Assembly: GCA_023079485.1 (NCBI GenBank)
Contig: CM041083.1
Span: 150,802,552-150,866,551, forward strand
Length of the DNA stretch: 64,000 nucleotides
Reading direction: 5' to 3'
From: Archilochus colubris
Lineage: Eukaryota > Chordata > Aves > Apodiformes > Trochilidae
Position numbers and translations under genes: made by a program. The notes under the pieces were generated by a model that saw nothing but the letters and a program-made list of their open reading frames with translations, ran no database searches and was not told where the DNA came from. Positions 1 to 13,091 of this stretch are shown here, piece by piece. Within the stretch, counting starts at the first letter, position 1. The number at the start of each line of letters is the position of its first letter.

Positions 1-2897
1 ATGACAAGGGAAGCTCATTTTGTAGTTTTTCCTATGTGAAAAGAAAGTAGCAGACTTTTTGGTCTTAAAAATTTCCACATGGGAGAAAGAAGATGAGTGG
101 ACATACCCTGCCCTGCTTACAGAAGATGGAGTAAAGCAGAATTATTCCAAACAAAGCATTTATTCCAAACAAAACGAAAAGTTCTTTTATCCTACTTGAA
201 TTGTGACCTTCAGAATCACAGCTACTCTTTAAAGATTCATCCAGCATGGTGCCGAGTCATTCAACACTAAGCTAAAATGCTTGCTTTCAATTTTTGCTGG
301 TTTTCTCCCATTATCTAAATCAAGCTGTATTTCTCTCCCTTTAAACCAGTATTCAGCCAGTGTTCTCATCTACACCTGCTAGCATTTACCAAAGTATTCT
401 GCATTTCTCCATCTCATCAACTTCATACCTTTCTACACCTTAAGCAGAATTTTTTTCCCCTTCATATATGTCTCCTAATATTCTGACTCAATTTATTCCT
501 TATAATTTACCCAACAAATCAGCGTGTATTTATTCACCCCAAACCAACTGCAATAGCTTTCTGCAATTTTTGGTAGATAATTTTCTGCATTGCTAAGAAA
601 ATAAATGCTTTGGATAAAGTTGAATTTAAAAGGATACAAAGGCATATTACTGACTCATTGCAGTTTTTACAGCAATTTAAACATGAAAATTATCTTTTTT
701 TTTTTTTTTAATGGTTCCTTTAATATGGTTTTGCTGAATGAGCTTTCTGCTCAGAGAAGAGACAGAAAATTGAAAGAATGCATTTTCTAATTCTTCACTG
801 TAAAAACTTGTTTTTTTCAGTTGACTTAAGGTACATCATGATTTTATATAAGAACATAGTTTTTAAAAGTTACACATAAACATCACAGAAATCTGTTAAA
901 GAAAACCATGGTCAACATTAGAAGAGACTGATGACAACGAGATTTAAAAAAAGGAATTTAAGCTTTCTCTTATGGATGCATTTGGCCTGTTGAACCCTAG
1001 GCATTTGAAAAAAGGCCATAGTTCACTTTTTTCAGAGTCCTCATGGAAAGTAAGTATTCTGAAAAGAATAATGTAATTTTGGGATGCGAAAGATTTTTTA
1101 TGTTTTTGTGTATTTCTGAAAGCATAAGATAATTTCCACTATAGAACTGAGCTTACCTTACTAGTGTATATTTTCTACATATTTTCTGTACATTTTATTT
1201 GAGTTAGATTTTTTAAAGTAGAAGATTGTTTTTGTAGGAGAATAGGTTTTATTTGAAGAAGTTACTTTAACAATCTAAAGAAGACAGGTGTATATTACAT
1301 TCAACGCAAGAATTTCCATTCTGAAATAATCAAAAATGCTTTGAGTTTATTACACATTTTAAAACATAATTTATACCTTCCACAGTATAGAATTGTATTT
1401 TAGTTTAAGACGGACAGTTAAAGCCAGCAACATTATTTTTCAGGTTTTGCTAAGTAAGATCCTGCAGCATTGTATACTAATATCTGCTGTATTTCTGCAG
1501 AGCCCTGACACTTCTACATCTACTCAGTTTTTCAGGATTAGTTCAGAAAGATGAAATCAGGAAATCAGATGTATTGAATGAGAATTGTTAGCAAGGTACA
1601 AACAAGTATCCTTTCCACTTTTTTACCATTTGCTCAGCTTAACTGGTTTTAAAAACATGAGTTATAAACTGGAATGAAAAATTCTGGACATGCTAGAAAA
1701 CAAAAGACCAGGGGTTACAGTATTTCATCCCTTTGCAAACTCTTTCTTTGTTTTATGAGCCCCCACTGCTACATGTGTTCTTCCCACTGACAAAGTGATG
1801 TATTCTTTCCCTAGCATATAGACCTCTTCAGCTTTGTCATTCATGTAAGTAAGGTTTCCTTATAAGCCATTTTCTGCCAAGTTAATACACCAAAGCTTTA
1901 AAGGTGGAATGCAAGAGCTTTTTTAAAGGTTTCAGGGTACATTCCTTCATACTGCCAAGAGTAACTGCAATCCATTTAAGTCAAATGTTTCACATAAAAA
2001 GAGGCATTTACAGCAGCAGGGTTCTTTCTAAAGCAGTTTAGTTTCTATAATGGTTTTGGCCCAGCCCTTTAGTTTTCAATAGCATTTAACTCATAGACAG
2101 AAATCTTAATTTTCCCCCTGCAAAGCATAAGTGACAGCTTCTCATGTAACAGTACTAGAAGCAAGAATAACTGCACTCAGGTCTTGTTATTTGCTTCTGA
2201 CTTGCCTGCAATAGCTCAGTATTGTGATAATACAATTAAATGTGGTGGCTTACTACGAAGCAATGGAACATACAATTGCCATGTGGTTCAGTATGACTGC
2301 AGAATATGGCCAGTGCTCATAATGGCTGCTATCCATCAGAGACAAATGTGAATGTAAAATCACAATGTGCAGGTGATAGGCAACTGATAACCAGACCGTT
2401 CATTTTCAGACATCAGATCAAAGAAAAATTATTATCATCATCATCATTATCCAGTCAATTACACTACGTTCGGAGCTGCTCTGGCTCGACAGGTAGGCAA
2501 GATCTAAATGATTCAATTCTCACTGCAGATAAAACATCCAAGCTTTGTTTTAAAATCTTACTTGAGTGTCCCCCTGGCCCTGGGGGCACATCCAGGCCAC
2601 ATCCCATCTCCATATGGGATGAAGATGAGGTATAAAGCTCTTCTCTCTGACTTTCGTAGGAAGGATGGAGGAACAGAGACGTAAAATGCACTGCGGTCAG
2701 CAGGACAGGGAGATGGGGTGTGCTGCAGAGCACAGCTGCCTGCAGCATAGCACTGCCTTTTGCTACTGCAAAAATGGGCCTGATCTGATAAAAATCTTAG
2801 CTAGAACATTGTTTTAATCCTTCTATTTACACCCTTTAAAATTCAGGGAGAAGCTGCAGACCTCTTTAGAAAATTCATATGATGATACATGGACCTA
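1..2897. other. Intronic DNA, no recognised element
   Basis: AT-rich unique-looking sequence with short T runs such as the one near 688-709. The stretch about 2425-2500 has an ATC trinucleotide run followed by a CG-containing block (ACGTTCGG, GGCTCGACAG) unlike its surroundings. I could not assign it to a gene or repeat. Confidence 0.6.
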
Positions 2898-3715
2898 TCA
2901 TAGAATCATAGAATTGGTTGGGTTGGAAGGGACCTCAGAGATCATCGAGTCCAACCCTTACACCACCGTTGCGGTTGCTAGACTATGGCACTGAGTGTCA
3001 CATCCAGTCTCTTTTTAAATATCTCCAGAGATGGATAATCCACTACTTCCCTGGGCAGCCCATTCCAATGCCTAATCACCCTCTCCGTAAAGAAATTCTG
3101 TCTAATATCTAACCTAAAGTTCCCCTGGCACAACTTAAGACCGTGCCCTCTTGTCTTGTTGAAAATCGTCTGGGAAAAGAGACCAACCCCCCCCTGGCTA
3201 CCCCCTCCTTTCAGGGAGTTGTAGAGAGTGATGAGGTCTCCTCTGAGCTGCCTCTTCTCCCGGCTGAACAGCCCCAGCTCCCTCAGCCCTTCCTCACAGG
3301 ACTTGTGCTAGATCCCTTCACAGCCTCCTTGCTCTTCTCTGGACCTGCTCCAGGACCTCAATCTCCTTCCTGAACTGAGGGGCCCAGAACTGGACACAGT
3401 ACTCCAGGTGTGGCCTCACCAGGGCTGAGTACAGGGGCAGAATCACTTCCTTGGACCTGCTGGCCACACTGTTCCTGATACAGGCCAGGATGCCATTGGC
3501 CTTCTTGGCCACCTGGGCAAACTGCTGGCTCATGTTCAGCTTCCCGTCAATCCAGACTCCCAGGTCCCTTTCTGCCTGGCTGCTCTCCAGCCACTCTGTG
3601 CCCAGCCTGGAGCTCCCCATGGGGTTGTTGTGGCCAAAGTGCAGGACCCGGCGCTTGGCCATGTTGAACCTCATCCCATTGGAATCAGCCCAACTCTCCA
3701 GTCTGTCCAGTCTTT
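2898..3715 (-). mobile_element. CR1 LINE, 5'-truncated, carrying the end of its reverse transcriptase frame
   Basis: The plus strand starts TCATAGAATCATAGAATTGG followed by GGTTGGAAGGGACCTCAGAG, the reverse complement of the CR1 3' end with its (ATTCTATG) tail. The element therefore lies on the minus strand with its 3' end at 2898. About 820 bp is present and the 5' part is missing, which is normal for CR1. From about 3715 down to 3321 the minus strand codes for the C-terminal part of the CR1 reverse transcriptase (segments such as [39 protein letters not shown]). The frame then stops, apparently because one base has been lost near 3321. It is a dead fragment. The relatively intact frame suggests a moderately young copy, and it lies in the same sense as GPC6. 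The 5' limit is uncertain by about 20 bp. Confidence 0.93.
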
Positions 3716-3735
3716 CTTTCCTTAATTCCTTTTTG

Positions 3736-5889
3736 TGGTGACAAATACCTGACAAACAGAGCTGACAGCTATTCTCTTGACCAGGATTTGAAAACTTAAG
3801 GTTCAATATTCTTGGTGTAAAAGATAATTATTCTTGGTGTTGAAGATAACTGTTTGCATGTAGATTTGGCTTCTGAGCCCTCTAAATGTAGAGTCAGGTT
3901 GCTTCTGCACTCTGTGAGGAGTATTTGGGTCAGGTTTCTCTCTAGGTAACCATATTGTTTATTGCATGTTTTGGCATTAATCTGTTAATTTCCTTTAAAA
4001 TCAATTACTGTTTTACCTGTTTAAAATGTAAGAGCCCAGATTTTGTTCTTTTCCCCAGAGGCATGTAAATTCTTCTGTATTTTTATGCTTCTTTAGTAGG
4101 CCCTGGTATATACCAGATGGAAAATAACAGATCTGCATCTCTTTATAATTTTGACATCTTTAAGTCTTTTTATGAAAAAACATATTTATAAGGGCCTCCA
4201 AAATGAAAATACATGCACTTTAGGCAAAATGTTTACAGTTTACTTATCCACATAACAACCGTTTCACAGATCCCAAAATATTTATTTTCAATACCGAACT
4301 TCTTTTTATGGGTGATCCACTCTTTCAAAGCTGCTCAGTTTATACAACCAGTAAATTACTTTTCCATAATTGCTGTAATTACAGTCTTCCTCATGTGCTC
4401 ACTCTTATCTCAGAACTGTGCTTCTGTTGAACATTCTGGTAACAGAAAACCTCATGTATATTTAGGAGATAACGTAGAACACTCTGTTAACTAAAATATC
4501 TATTGCGGAAGCTCTCTGTAGTTAACGTAATGTGATATTATTGTGATTTAAAAGGCTCCAGTAGCATACGAGCCGTACAAAAAAGCTTTTAGAGACAACA
4601 TACAGCTGAATGAAACCTTGAAATGTTAAAAAATTTCCAATTAAAAATCAGGCTGGAACTACGGCTTTGTTATATAAAGGGAAAATGTGCTAAGAGTAAG
4701 CGAAAAAACATGTAACACCAATATAGCCTAGGTTTTTCCTACAGAACATGGAAAATCCCAATTCCATGCTTAGCCATCTCTGAAGAGAAAATTACTGTAA
4801 CAACTGGAGTGCATGTTGTCTGCTTTGACCAGAAATTGTATTTTACCCTTCTTGGGTAAATTTCATCAAAAGTGCTATTTCCTCAGGTGTACACACTTCT
4901 TTTCATTGCGTTCAAGTTCTTGCTAAATCTATACAAAAAGCAACCCAGTTTTTCAAAACACGGGTATGAGGAAATAACATTTCATTACTTGAAATTGTCA
5001 CAAATGGGAAGATGCAGATGACTTCTTCCTAAATTACAGCATATTCATTAATAAAGTCATCTTGCACTCCTTTAGAGTGCCTTCCCTCAGTTTTACTGCC
5101 AGTGCTGATTACCCAAATCTGCTATCACAGTTCTGTTTTCCTCACTGTAATTCCTCAAAAACACAAGGAAATAGGATTGTCAACACAGTTCTGAGATGGG
5201 CTGAAGCAGTACTTTTCAGAGCTTTCTGTACTGTTGTACTGTCTGTACTCATAACTACCTCATTGCTTTCTCATGGATACGATGAAAAACAAACATACTA
5301 AAAAAAGGCATTAATTTCAGAATCTTGATTAAAGCTGACCTCCTGTAATACTCTGACACATTTATTTTAAGATACCACGCAGACTTGGTACTTCATATTT
5401 CACCACTCTTTCTGTGTAACACTACCTTCTTTGTATTTTCTATTTTGCTACCATTATTCAAGCAGAAACCTTCCTAGAGCTTTTGCCATCTTTGTCAGCT
5501 TTCCTATGTATCCCTACTTAGCAGCCCACTACTCTAAACCATATCAGAAACCATCCCTTTCCACTATCTTAATTGCTCTTTTTCTATCTATTTCTTGATT
5601 ATTTACAGCTCATAAAAATATTTAAATCTCTAAAACACTTTGGTCCACTGCATATAGGAGAATGGAAAGAATGCCAGGCAAAGGGAAGCAGAAGGAACAC
5701 ATCTGGGAATGTGTTCTCTGCTTTTGGTGGCTTCTAACTCTTAGACTGGCTCAGCCTTCTCATGATGCAACATCACCTTAGCAATGATACTATTAAGTGC
5801 ACTTAAAGATCTACTCATGAAGGTTAATTTCACATTCCATCTCTTGTCCTGAATTATTTCCTTCTGCCATAAGTTGACATTGTGGCATA
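3736..5889. other. Intronic DNA between two CR1 copies
   Basis: AT-rich sequence without splice-flanked open frames or recognised repeats. The ORFs of about 80-95 codons near 4213-4494 and 5062-5301 show no domain, no codon bias that I can see and no neighbouring gene signals, so they are treated as chance. Confidence 0.6.
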
Positions 5890-6415
5890 TAGAGTCACAG
5901 AATGATCAAATGGCTTTGTTTCAAAAGGATCCTAAAGATCATCTAGTTCCAACACCCCTGCCATGGGCAGAGGCACCTTCCACTAGACCAGGTTGCTCCA
6001 AGCCCCATCCAGTGTGGCCTTGAACACTTCCTGGGGGAGGGGGCAGCAACAACTTCCCTGGGCAACCTGTTCCAGTGTCTCACCAACCTCATAGAGAAGA
6101 ATTTATTCCTAATGTCTTAGCTAAATCTACCCTCTTCTACTTTAAAGCCATTAACCCTCATCCTATTACTACATGCCTTTATAAAAAGTCCTCCCTGAGC
6201 TTTCCTGTAGGCCACCTTGGGGTACTGGAAGGCTGCTATAAGCTGTCCTCAGAGCCTTGTCTTCTCCAGGCTGAAAAAAATCTAACTCTCTCAGCCTGTT
6301 CTTCATAAAAGAGGTGCTCCAGCCTTCTGACCATCTTTATGGCTCTCCTCTGGACTTGGTCCAACAGCTCCATGTCCTTGTGCTGGGGGGTCCAGAACTG
6401 GCTGCAGTACAAATC
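5890..6415 (-). mobile_element. Older, diverged CR1 LINE fragment
   Basis: The plus strand begins AGAGTCACAGAATGATC and continues with recognisable CR1 3' sequence in antisense: GATCATCTAGTTCCAACACC, CCACTAGACCAGGTTGCTCC, TTCTTCATAAAAGAGGTGC, CTCCTCTGGACTTGGTCCAA. The element is on the minus strand, about 525 bp, with many substitutions and small indels relative to the copy at 2898-3715 and of a different CR1 subfamily. It looks distinctly older. The 5' end fades near 6415. No coding potential remains. Confidence 0.88.
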
Positions 6416-7253
6416 AAACCAGTATTTTTCACCACAATCTGTCTGTTATTTCTATTGATATCACTGGACCAGGGAGTTCTTTTCCTCTCTTTGCCATCCT
6501 CTTCCCCCAATGGCTCACTCCCACCACGCTGCCTGTCCCTGCTTGGTGGTTGTGCTGCTTATCTGTATGGAGGATCACAAGAGCAGGGAACCTCTGATGA
6601 TACAGTGGTCCAAACACACAGCTGGATGCTCTGTGGGAACTGCTTTAACTGGCTGAAGCAGGACAGATGCCAAATCGTGGCCAGAAAGGAATTCCCATAT
6701 CTAGCATGATCAGTTGCTGCCTTCACAGAACTAGAAGTGTTTTTGTCATACCTTCCCACTCTGTGCCTGACCATATGTTTGGGGGAAAACATGGCACTGT
6801 CCCCAGTCCCCCTTCCCATCTGAGACAGTAGTGGCAAATCCTTGCTCCTTCACACAGGAGGACCCACAGGAGAAGGCTTTCAGGCTCCTTAGGTTTCCTC
6901 TGAGGTAGAGGAAGGAGATCAGTTATTATTTTTCAGGTACTGTGCTGACTCCTGGATGTCAAAAAGTGACTGAGCTATGACTGTAGCACAGTGAATCCCT
7001 GAGGTGAGTCTGACTATTGTTGTGGAAAAAGGATAAAAAAGTTTTAAACTAAAAACCTATGTGGTGTTTGGTTATAAACTGGGATAGCTAATGCAAAGAA
7101 ATTAGAGCAGAGCATCTTAGGGTGTTGTTTCATTCTTTATTGAGGTCCCCTAACTCACCAGACATCCCCTCCCTTGATACAGTGTCAGAACTCGCTGGGT
7201 CACAGTGAAAGCTGACTCAGAGATCAAACTCAGCTAAAACACTCTCATTGTTC

Positions 7254-7281
7254 AAAAAAAAAAAAAAAAAAAAAAAAAAAA
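7254..7281. repeat. Poly-A run (28 nt)
   Basis: Twenty-eight consecutive A, followed by an A-rich GGAAAAGAAAGACAAAAAG segment. No retrocopy body or target duplication could be recognised in front of it, so it is listed as a simple repeat rather than a retrotransposon tail. Confidence 0.9.
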
Positions 7282-10200
7282 GGAAAAGAAAGACAAAAAG
7301 TGGATCATCTCTCTGGATCATCATCATCAGAGATCATCTCTCTGATGCCCAGTGCTGTGACAGGAACATAGGAAAGTCCAAGGATAAATATCTGTCACTA
7401 CTCTTTTCTGAAGCAGCATCAGTTTACTTCAGCTTATATCAACTAGTAATAAAAACCATGTAATTTGCACATCTATTCAAATGCCTGGGTGCACCAATCA
7501 GCATTGGTCAGCAGCTGCTCAGAGCACATGAGATCAGAATTGTTTGTTCCTGGGCTCTGCAGGATCATTGCCACATATATTACATACACAGTGAGCCTCT
7601 GCAGAGAAACAAATAATTTCAGCTGTCTTAGGTTAGAGTTTCCTAAAAGCACAATTCTCTACATTTATGTGAAATTTTAGATGTTCATGATAACTTCTCT
7701 CAATGTACACCAAAATTTTAAAATTATGGCCCTAAAACCTGGGAATTGAATAAGGCTTTTCAGATTGAAAGTCAGTGATGTAGACACAGAGTCTGAATTA
7801 ATCTGGGAATTTTGAGATGCTTCAGTAGCATTCTATGAGTGCATAAGCCCTAAGCTGTGATAATTTATCTCTTTTCAAGTTTATACCTTCAGGAATTGTA
7901 AATATTGGAAATCAAACAGATTAACACTGTTATTCAACATCTCCCCTTGTCTATGCATTTCTTTCCTCAAAAAAGAGGCAATTAACCCATTCCTCAGTCT
8001 CTGTAGCAAGAGGGAAGATGTTATTCTACTTGGGAAATCTGTTCTACTTCACAGGTACCAGTAGATCTGTCTGGGCAATCACCAAGCCCAATATAGGTGA
8101 CAAGGCTTAGCTGGGAGCTCAAAAAAACCAGACAGCAAGTCCAGGCTCAATTCTGCACTGTCATTTCATGTTGTTAAGGAGTAGGTAAAACAGATATTAG
8201 TACTTAAACTAAAGAAAGCTCAGGTTGCACCTTAACTGTGGTAAAAACCTGTGGCACAGCATCTTATCAACACCTGTCTTTTACCTCTCATTTAGTAACA
8301 ACCCTTTTTTGATGTGACCTGGATTTCCAACCCTTAAAAACTCCTCGACTCCAGCAAGCTGTTGTGGGAATAGGCATGCCTTGGTAAAAAAAAAAGTTCT
8401 TCTCTCACTAGGCAGGCAATTTTCCATTTAATGATGATAATGAAGGTAATTATGAGCTTAATTATTCAAATAGTGGGAATGGATCTGCAGGCCATCACAG
8501 TGCTCCTGGGTGCCCCAAATGACAGCAATTCACCCCACAATTTACCTCAATAATTAGAAAATAGCTTGTGTTAATCTGGGTGCTCTATCTGGGTTACTGC
8601 TCATTCACACGACTCCATGAGTGCTGTGAAAATTCTCTAGGTTTACATATTAAAAAAAAGGAAAAAACCTGTTCTGCTGGCCTATGGTCAAGTAAAAAAA
8701 AAAGAAAAAAATGTGATTCCAAAAGGCCATTTTTTTTCATCTCTCTGTTTTTTCAACTCTCTAAAACATGACACACATTTGAACACATTTCTTTCAAATA
8801 AAAAGATTCCTTGGTTGGGATGGTGCCCATTCAATATTCTTGAAACCTCTCTAAAGCTTATGAAGGCATTTTTTCCATTTCCTCCGAATAAACAAACTTC
8901 AGCTGCTGTTCTTCAAGGAGCAGCTTGTTGCCTCTGCTTAATGCAGCTTATTAATGTAAGAACATTTTAATATTTTAAAATTTTGTTCATTAGAAAGTCT
9001 CATAACATACTCTTTGCAAATCACTCAGCTCCCATATGCTTTCATTTTCTATATAAGAACAATAAATAAACAAAATGCACCCATGTATACAGTATGAAAC
9101 AGCACAACTCTCCACCTTTTTCTTAGCTTTCACCTACATTACCAAACTTCTCTAGTTTTGTCTCTAATGAAGTCATCTATGATAGTTTGGATTTGGTGAG
9201 CTTGTTTTATAGGCTTCAGCAAAATATTCACTAACCAAATAGAAATCAGTCAAAAGGAATTTTCTGCTTTATCTGTTTAAATTAAAGGAATCTAATAGTT
9301 AACCAAAGCTCTTTACAGATGAATAGCTATGAAATTCAGACTGAAATGAAGGAAATTCAATAGCTACCCAGTTTCCACTGAATATAATGGTCTTTCATAA
9401 CTAACCTGTTTGCCTTGAATTCTAACTCTTCTGCAAGGAGTTCTATGGGAATATAATAACTATTTTTAATTAATTTCAATAGAATTTCAGTAAAAAGTAA
9501 TGAAAAGCAGAATGTCCACATCCAGCAATTACTAATTCAATACCACTTTTACTTTTTATTTTAAAGAGCATATTTCTACAAATATTGAAAAGCAATTTGG
9601 TCTACAGGAAAAGCTAATGATTTTTCTCATGTTCCCATTAGAGTTCAGTGCTTGAATAATACTTCTGTGCCTGAAGGTCTTGCAGTCTACCCTGAGCTCT
9701 ATTCTGAACTGTAGGGGAAAATTTCAAAAAATCTATCCTCCCCCCTCAAAAAATTTTCCTCTGAAATACAGTAAACCCGAGATCTGAGAATCTTTCACCT
9801 CTTGTACAAAAGCTTAGCATGTTTGTGCAGGATATATTGAGAGGAATGTTTGCTTTCCAAGAAAATGATGTTACTGTAACATCTGCAGAAAAACTGAGCT
9901 GGAATACTAAAGCATCACATGAACTAAATGACTAATTTCAGGCAAAACTATTTACTTTGAATGGTATTCTCAGAGCTCAAGCTTCGAGTAGATTGATGGA
10001 CAAGCATTTAAAAATTTGAGCAAAAAAGGCTTCTGATAGAACAGAGATTTTGTGACCAAGTTAATAATGAAAAGCTAGATTATCCTTCTTAAAAAATTAT
10101 TATTTTCATCCATAGCAAATGCCCTGCTCTTTAGTTTAAATAATTGTTTCAGAAGTCCACAGAGGGGAAAGCTACAACAAAAGAGAATTATTTGTGAAAA

Positions 10201-10840
10201 ATAAGTGAAGAATTTTGTTTAGAAGTAACACATTTCCTACAGCCCTGATTAAGCCATAGTACTTGACTCCTGTGTGCAACATGCTTTGCATATTTATATG
10301 AACACTGAAAAACCAAGATGTGAACAAAACTGGAAAAAAACCCCATGGATAACAATGAAACTCCCTATATTGACATCAGTTGACAAGGACTGTAATCATG
10401 TCACTCACAGAGTACTACTTTATACAGTTTGGACCTACATCACCATTTGGACCAAATGAGACCAGGATGAAATGAGGTGAAAATGAAAATTATAATGCAG
10501 TGTAATATAATTTGGAATAAGATATTTATAAACTGTCATTTCCTTCTGAGACTGTTAATTCTTCAAAAAGTGCACGTTATATTTATTTGATGGTTTCTTT
10601 CCCTGTAAGAAGTAGCTGTCTAAGGAGTAGCTGTCTAGAGGTCATGCCCTGTAGCCTCTGCCACTTGGACAACAGCAATAAGGAGATTGTAGCAAAAATA
10701 GCCTAATGTAAGCTCTACCTGGGCTTATCTCTATGATTAATATTGCCACATTTCAAGCAAATGTGACTCCAACTTGAAATGTTATACAAGATTACTCTTT
10801 ATCTACCAATTGTCCTTTATTTAGTACCCCTTTTGATTTC

Positions 10841-10857
10841 ATATATATATATATATA
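10841..10857. repeat. (AT)n microsatellite
   Basis: About eight uninterrupted AT units, within a TATA-rich context that continues to about 10890. Confidence 0.85.
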
Positions 10858-12286
10858 CATAACTATTTCTTATATACCTATATAAATAGACATTTAAACT
10901 ATCATCAAATCCCTTTTTGTAAGGGGAGAGAAATCTTCCTCAATTTTAGAATAACAAGACTTTTCTCTTCCTAAACTGGATGGGGGCTGGTGAGTCTGCA
11001 GGTGCTTTCACAGAAAGAAAAATAAGTACTTGCTTTCCTCATCTGTCAGTAACAAATTACTTGACAAAAAAAATGTTGAAATTACTTTTCAGAGATATAT
11101 TCAATAGCAGTGGAATTAGATCTTCATGCATTGTTCACTACTGTATTTCCATTAGTAAATGATTTGCATCATCTAAAATTCTGCTACATTGTTCCTCCCA
11201 ATTTCAACCTGAGTAATTTATTACCCTTTTATTAAACTTTTATAGAAAAGTTTGATCACAACTGAAATGCCAGAGGCTTCTTAAAAAGGTGCTAACATAT
11301 TATTACTGGAATTTTGCTTCCTTGCAATTTTTTAAGTATTAATTTATGTATACACACTTCCAAGCATGCATCAATCAAACAGCCAGGTTCTGTATGTATT
11401 TTTCTGGCAGCTGCATTTGAACTAACCAAGTATAATATCCACTTATATCAATGAAAGATTGAAAGATACTGTAAGAATCTATTAATCATATGCAGAGAAG
11501 TCATTCAAACTACATATTATGAGAGGACTTTAACTGTCAAGTAATTGAGAAGTGATTTATCTGAGTTCAGTCAACATGTTAAAGTGAGAATGTCGGTCAT
11601 TAATATCTGTAGCAGAAGATTTCCATATTACTAAAATGTTTTTTTAGCCATGAGTCTAGCGTGGAGCAGCCATCTCTTATGCCTCCCACAGAATGGTTTT
11701 CCTAACATAAAATCTCCTAGGATAAAGTGTAAAGGAAACACAAACTTTTAATTTTCTAATTGGTATTAAAAGCTAACCAAAGAGGGCAGCACAAGGAGGA
11801 GAACCTGATTTAGAGTATGTTATCAGCACTGCAGATCAGCAAAGTTTCAGCTAAGAAAATCTTCATGGATTCATTTTGAGTTTGACATATAAAATACATA
11901 AAGACCTTCTTTTGATGAGATACATGATACACAAATCACAAACTGCAGCTATGTGTGCCAGAAGTGTTATTTTCATGTCCCTAGAGTAGACAGGACATAT
12001 CCTTGTTTTTCAGCTTCCTTTAACCAATGTATTAAAATAAGTGTGCTGAAGTATACATACATGCCTGTGGGTATGATCCCAAATGTTTTATTAGAAGAGT
12101 TAAACCTACTCAAAGATATTCTGTATCTTTTCACCTAGGAAATTCAAGTTAGCAGCTTGTAAGTGCCCTGTGTTTTCTTGGCTCATGCTCAGGATAGCTT
12201 CTTGCTTTTTTGGCACTGTTTATTACAGTAAATCTATTAGTTTGGTGATGGTTTTCATCTCATCCTACAGTTGAGCTAAATGGAGG

Positions 12287-12291
12287 ATGCT
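12287..12291. repeat. Target-site duplication, left copy
   Basis: ATGCT immediately before the LTR's TG; the identical five bases follow the terminal CA at 13087-13091. Confidence 0.85.
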
Positions 12292-13086
12292 TGTCCTGGT
12301 TTGGGCCAGGGTAAAGGTAATTTTCTGTCTTGCACTTTTGCTTTCAGCTGAGTCTCTTGTAAGTAGCTGCACTTGCTGAAATTAACAGCAAGTTTCTCAG
12401 TCAATGTCTGCTGCTGGGACTGATAAGACTCAATGTTTATAGTTACAGCTAGAGACTGGTGTGCAGAACCAAGAATGCTGCTCGGTTCTGAGGAAAGTTT
12501 TGCCCTCTGAAAGGAGAAAAGAAGTAAAGAGGTCACACCTGCAGCCCTCCTTTAGGGAAGAATGGACAAGATAAATGACCACAATTGACCAAACAGAGTA
12601 TTCCATTCCATACTAATCATACTCAGTATAAATTTGAAGGATCATGAGGGTCAAACCCCTTCCTGCTTCCCCTTCTTCTTCTGTCCCTGTTTGCTTCAGC
12701 ATCCTGGGAGGATTCTGTCTGTTCCTCTGCCTGTGGTCCTGATCCGTGCCAGCCTGAATCTGTGTTCCTGTCTCCAGTTCCCAAATGCTGCTGACCCCAG
12801 GAGTCCAGCCTGGACTTTCCCAGGGCTGCCCTGCAGCCTCAGTGGTGATGTGAGAGTTACTGGGGGGCAGGGGGGAGGAATGTGGTATAAATTTCCCTGT
12901 ATTTTTGTATATATTAGTAATTTTTTTCCTTTTTAACATTACTGCTTCATTAAAGCTGTGCAGTTTAGTTTCCAGCCCATAAGTCTCTCTCCCTTATTCT
13001 CTTTCTTTTCTTCATTAGGGAGAGGGATTAATAGAGAGCATCTCTCATTCGGTTTAATTGCCGGGCATTGTCATTAAACTGTGACA
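12292..13086 (+). mobile_element. Solo LTR of an ERVL-like endogenous retrovirus with a 5-bp target duplication
   Basis: The 795-bp element begins TGTCCTGGTTTGGGCCAGGG and ends TCATTAAACTGTGACA, giving the TG...CA ends of a retroviral LTR. It is flanked on both sides by the same five bases, ATGCT (12287-12291 and 13087-13091), which matches the 5-bp duplication expected for ERVL integration. The start and end resemble the widespread avian ERVL-type LTR that opens TGTCCTGGTTT and closes ACCACGACA. Within it, TATAAA at 12627-12632 follows ACTCAG in the position expected of the core promoter, a second TATAAA lies at 12886-12891, and ATTAAA at 12949-12954 is a likely polyadenylation signal. No internal retroviral genes remain, so it is the product of LTR-LTR recombination. 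It lies antisense to GPC6. The 86- to 108-codon frames inside it are incidental. Confidence 0.9.
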
Positions 13087-13091
13087 ATGCT
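13087..13091. repeat. Target-site duplication, right copy
   Basis: ATGCT immediately after the LTR's CA; partner of 12287-12291. Confidence 0.85.

Larger units (their letters stand above)
6416..12291. other. Intronic DNA with poly-A and AT repeats
   Basis: The first 600 bp (about 6420-7020) is more GC-rich than its surroundings and directly adjoins the old CR1; it could be an unrecognised ancient repeat. The rest is AT-rich. A stretch at 8415-8585 is dense in TAAT-type motifs. A 12-bp near-duplication (AGTAGCTGTCTA, twice) lies near 10610-10640. Confidence 0.55.

Noticed and set aside
3451..3741. 96-codon plus-strand frame over the CR1
   Set aside because: It is the antisense shadow of the CR1 reverse transcriptase frame on the minus strand.
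7254..7281. Poly-A as the tail of a processed retrocopy
   Set aside because: No recognisable gene body precedes it and no target duplication flanks it.
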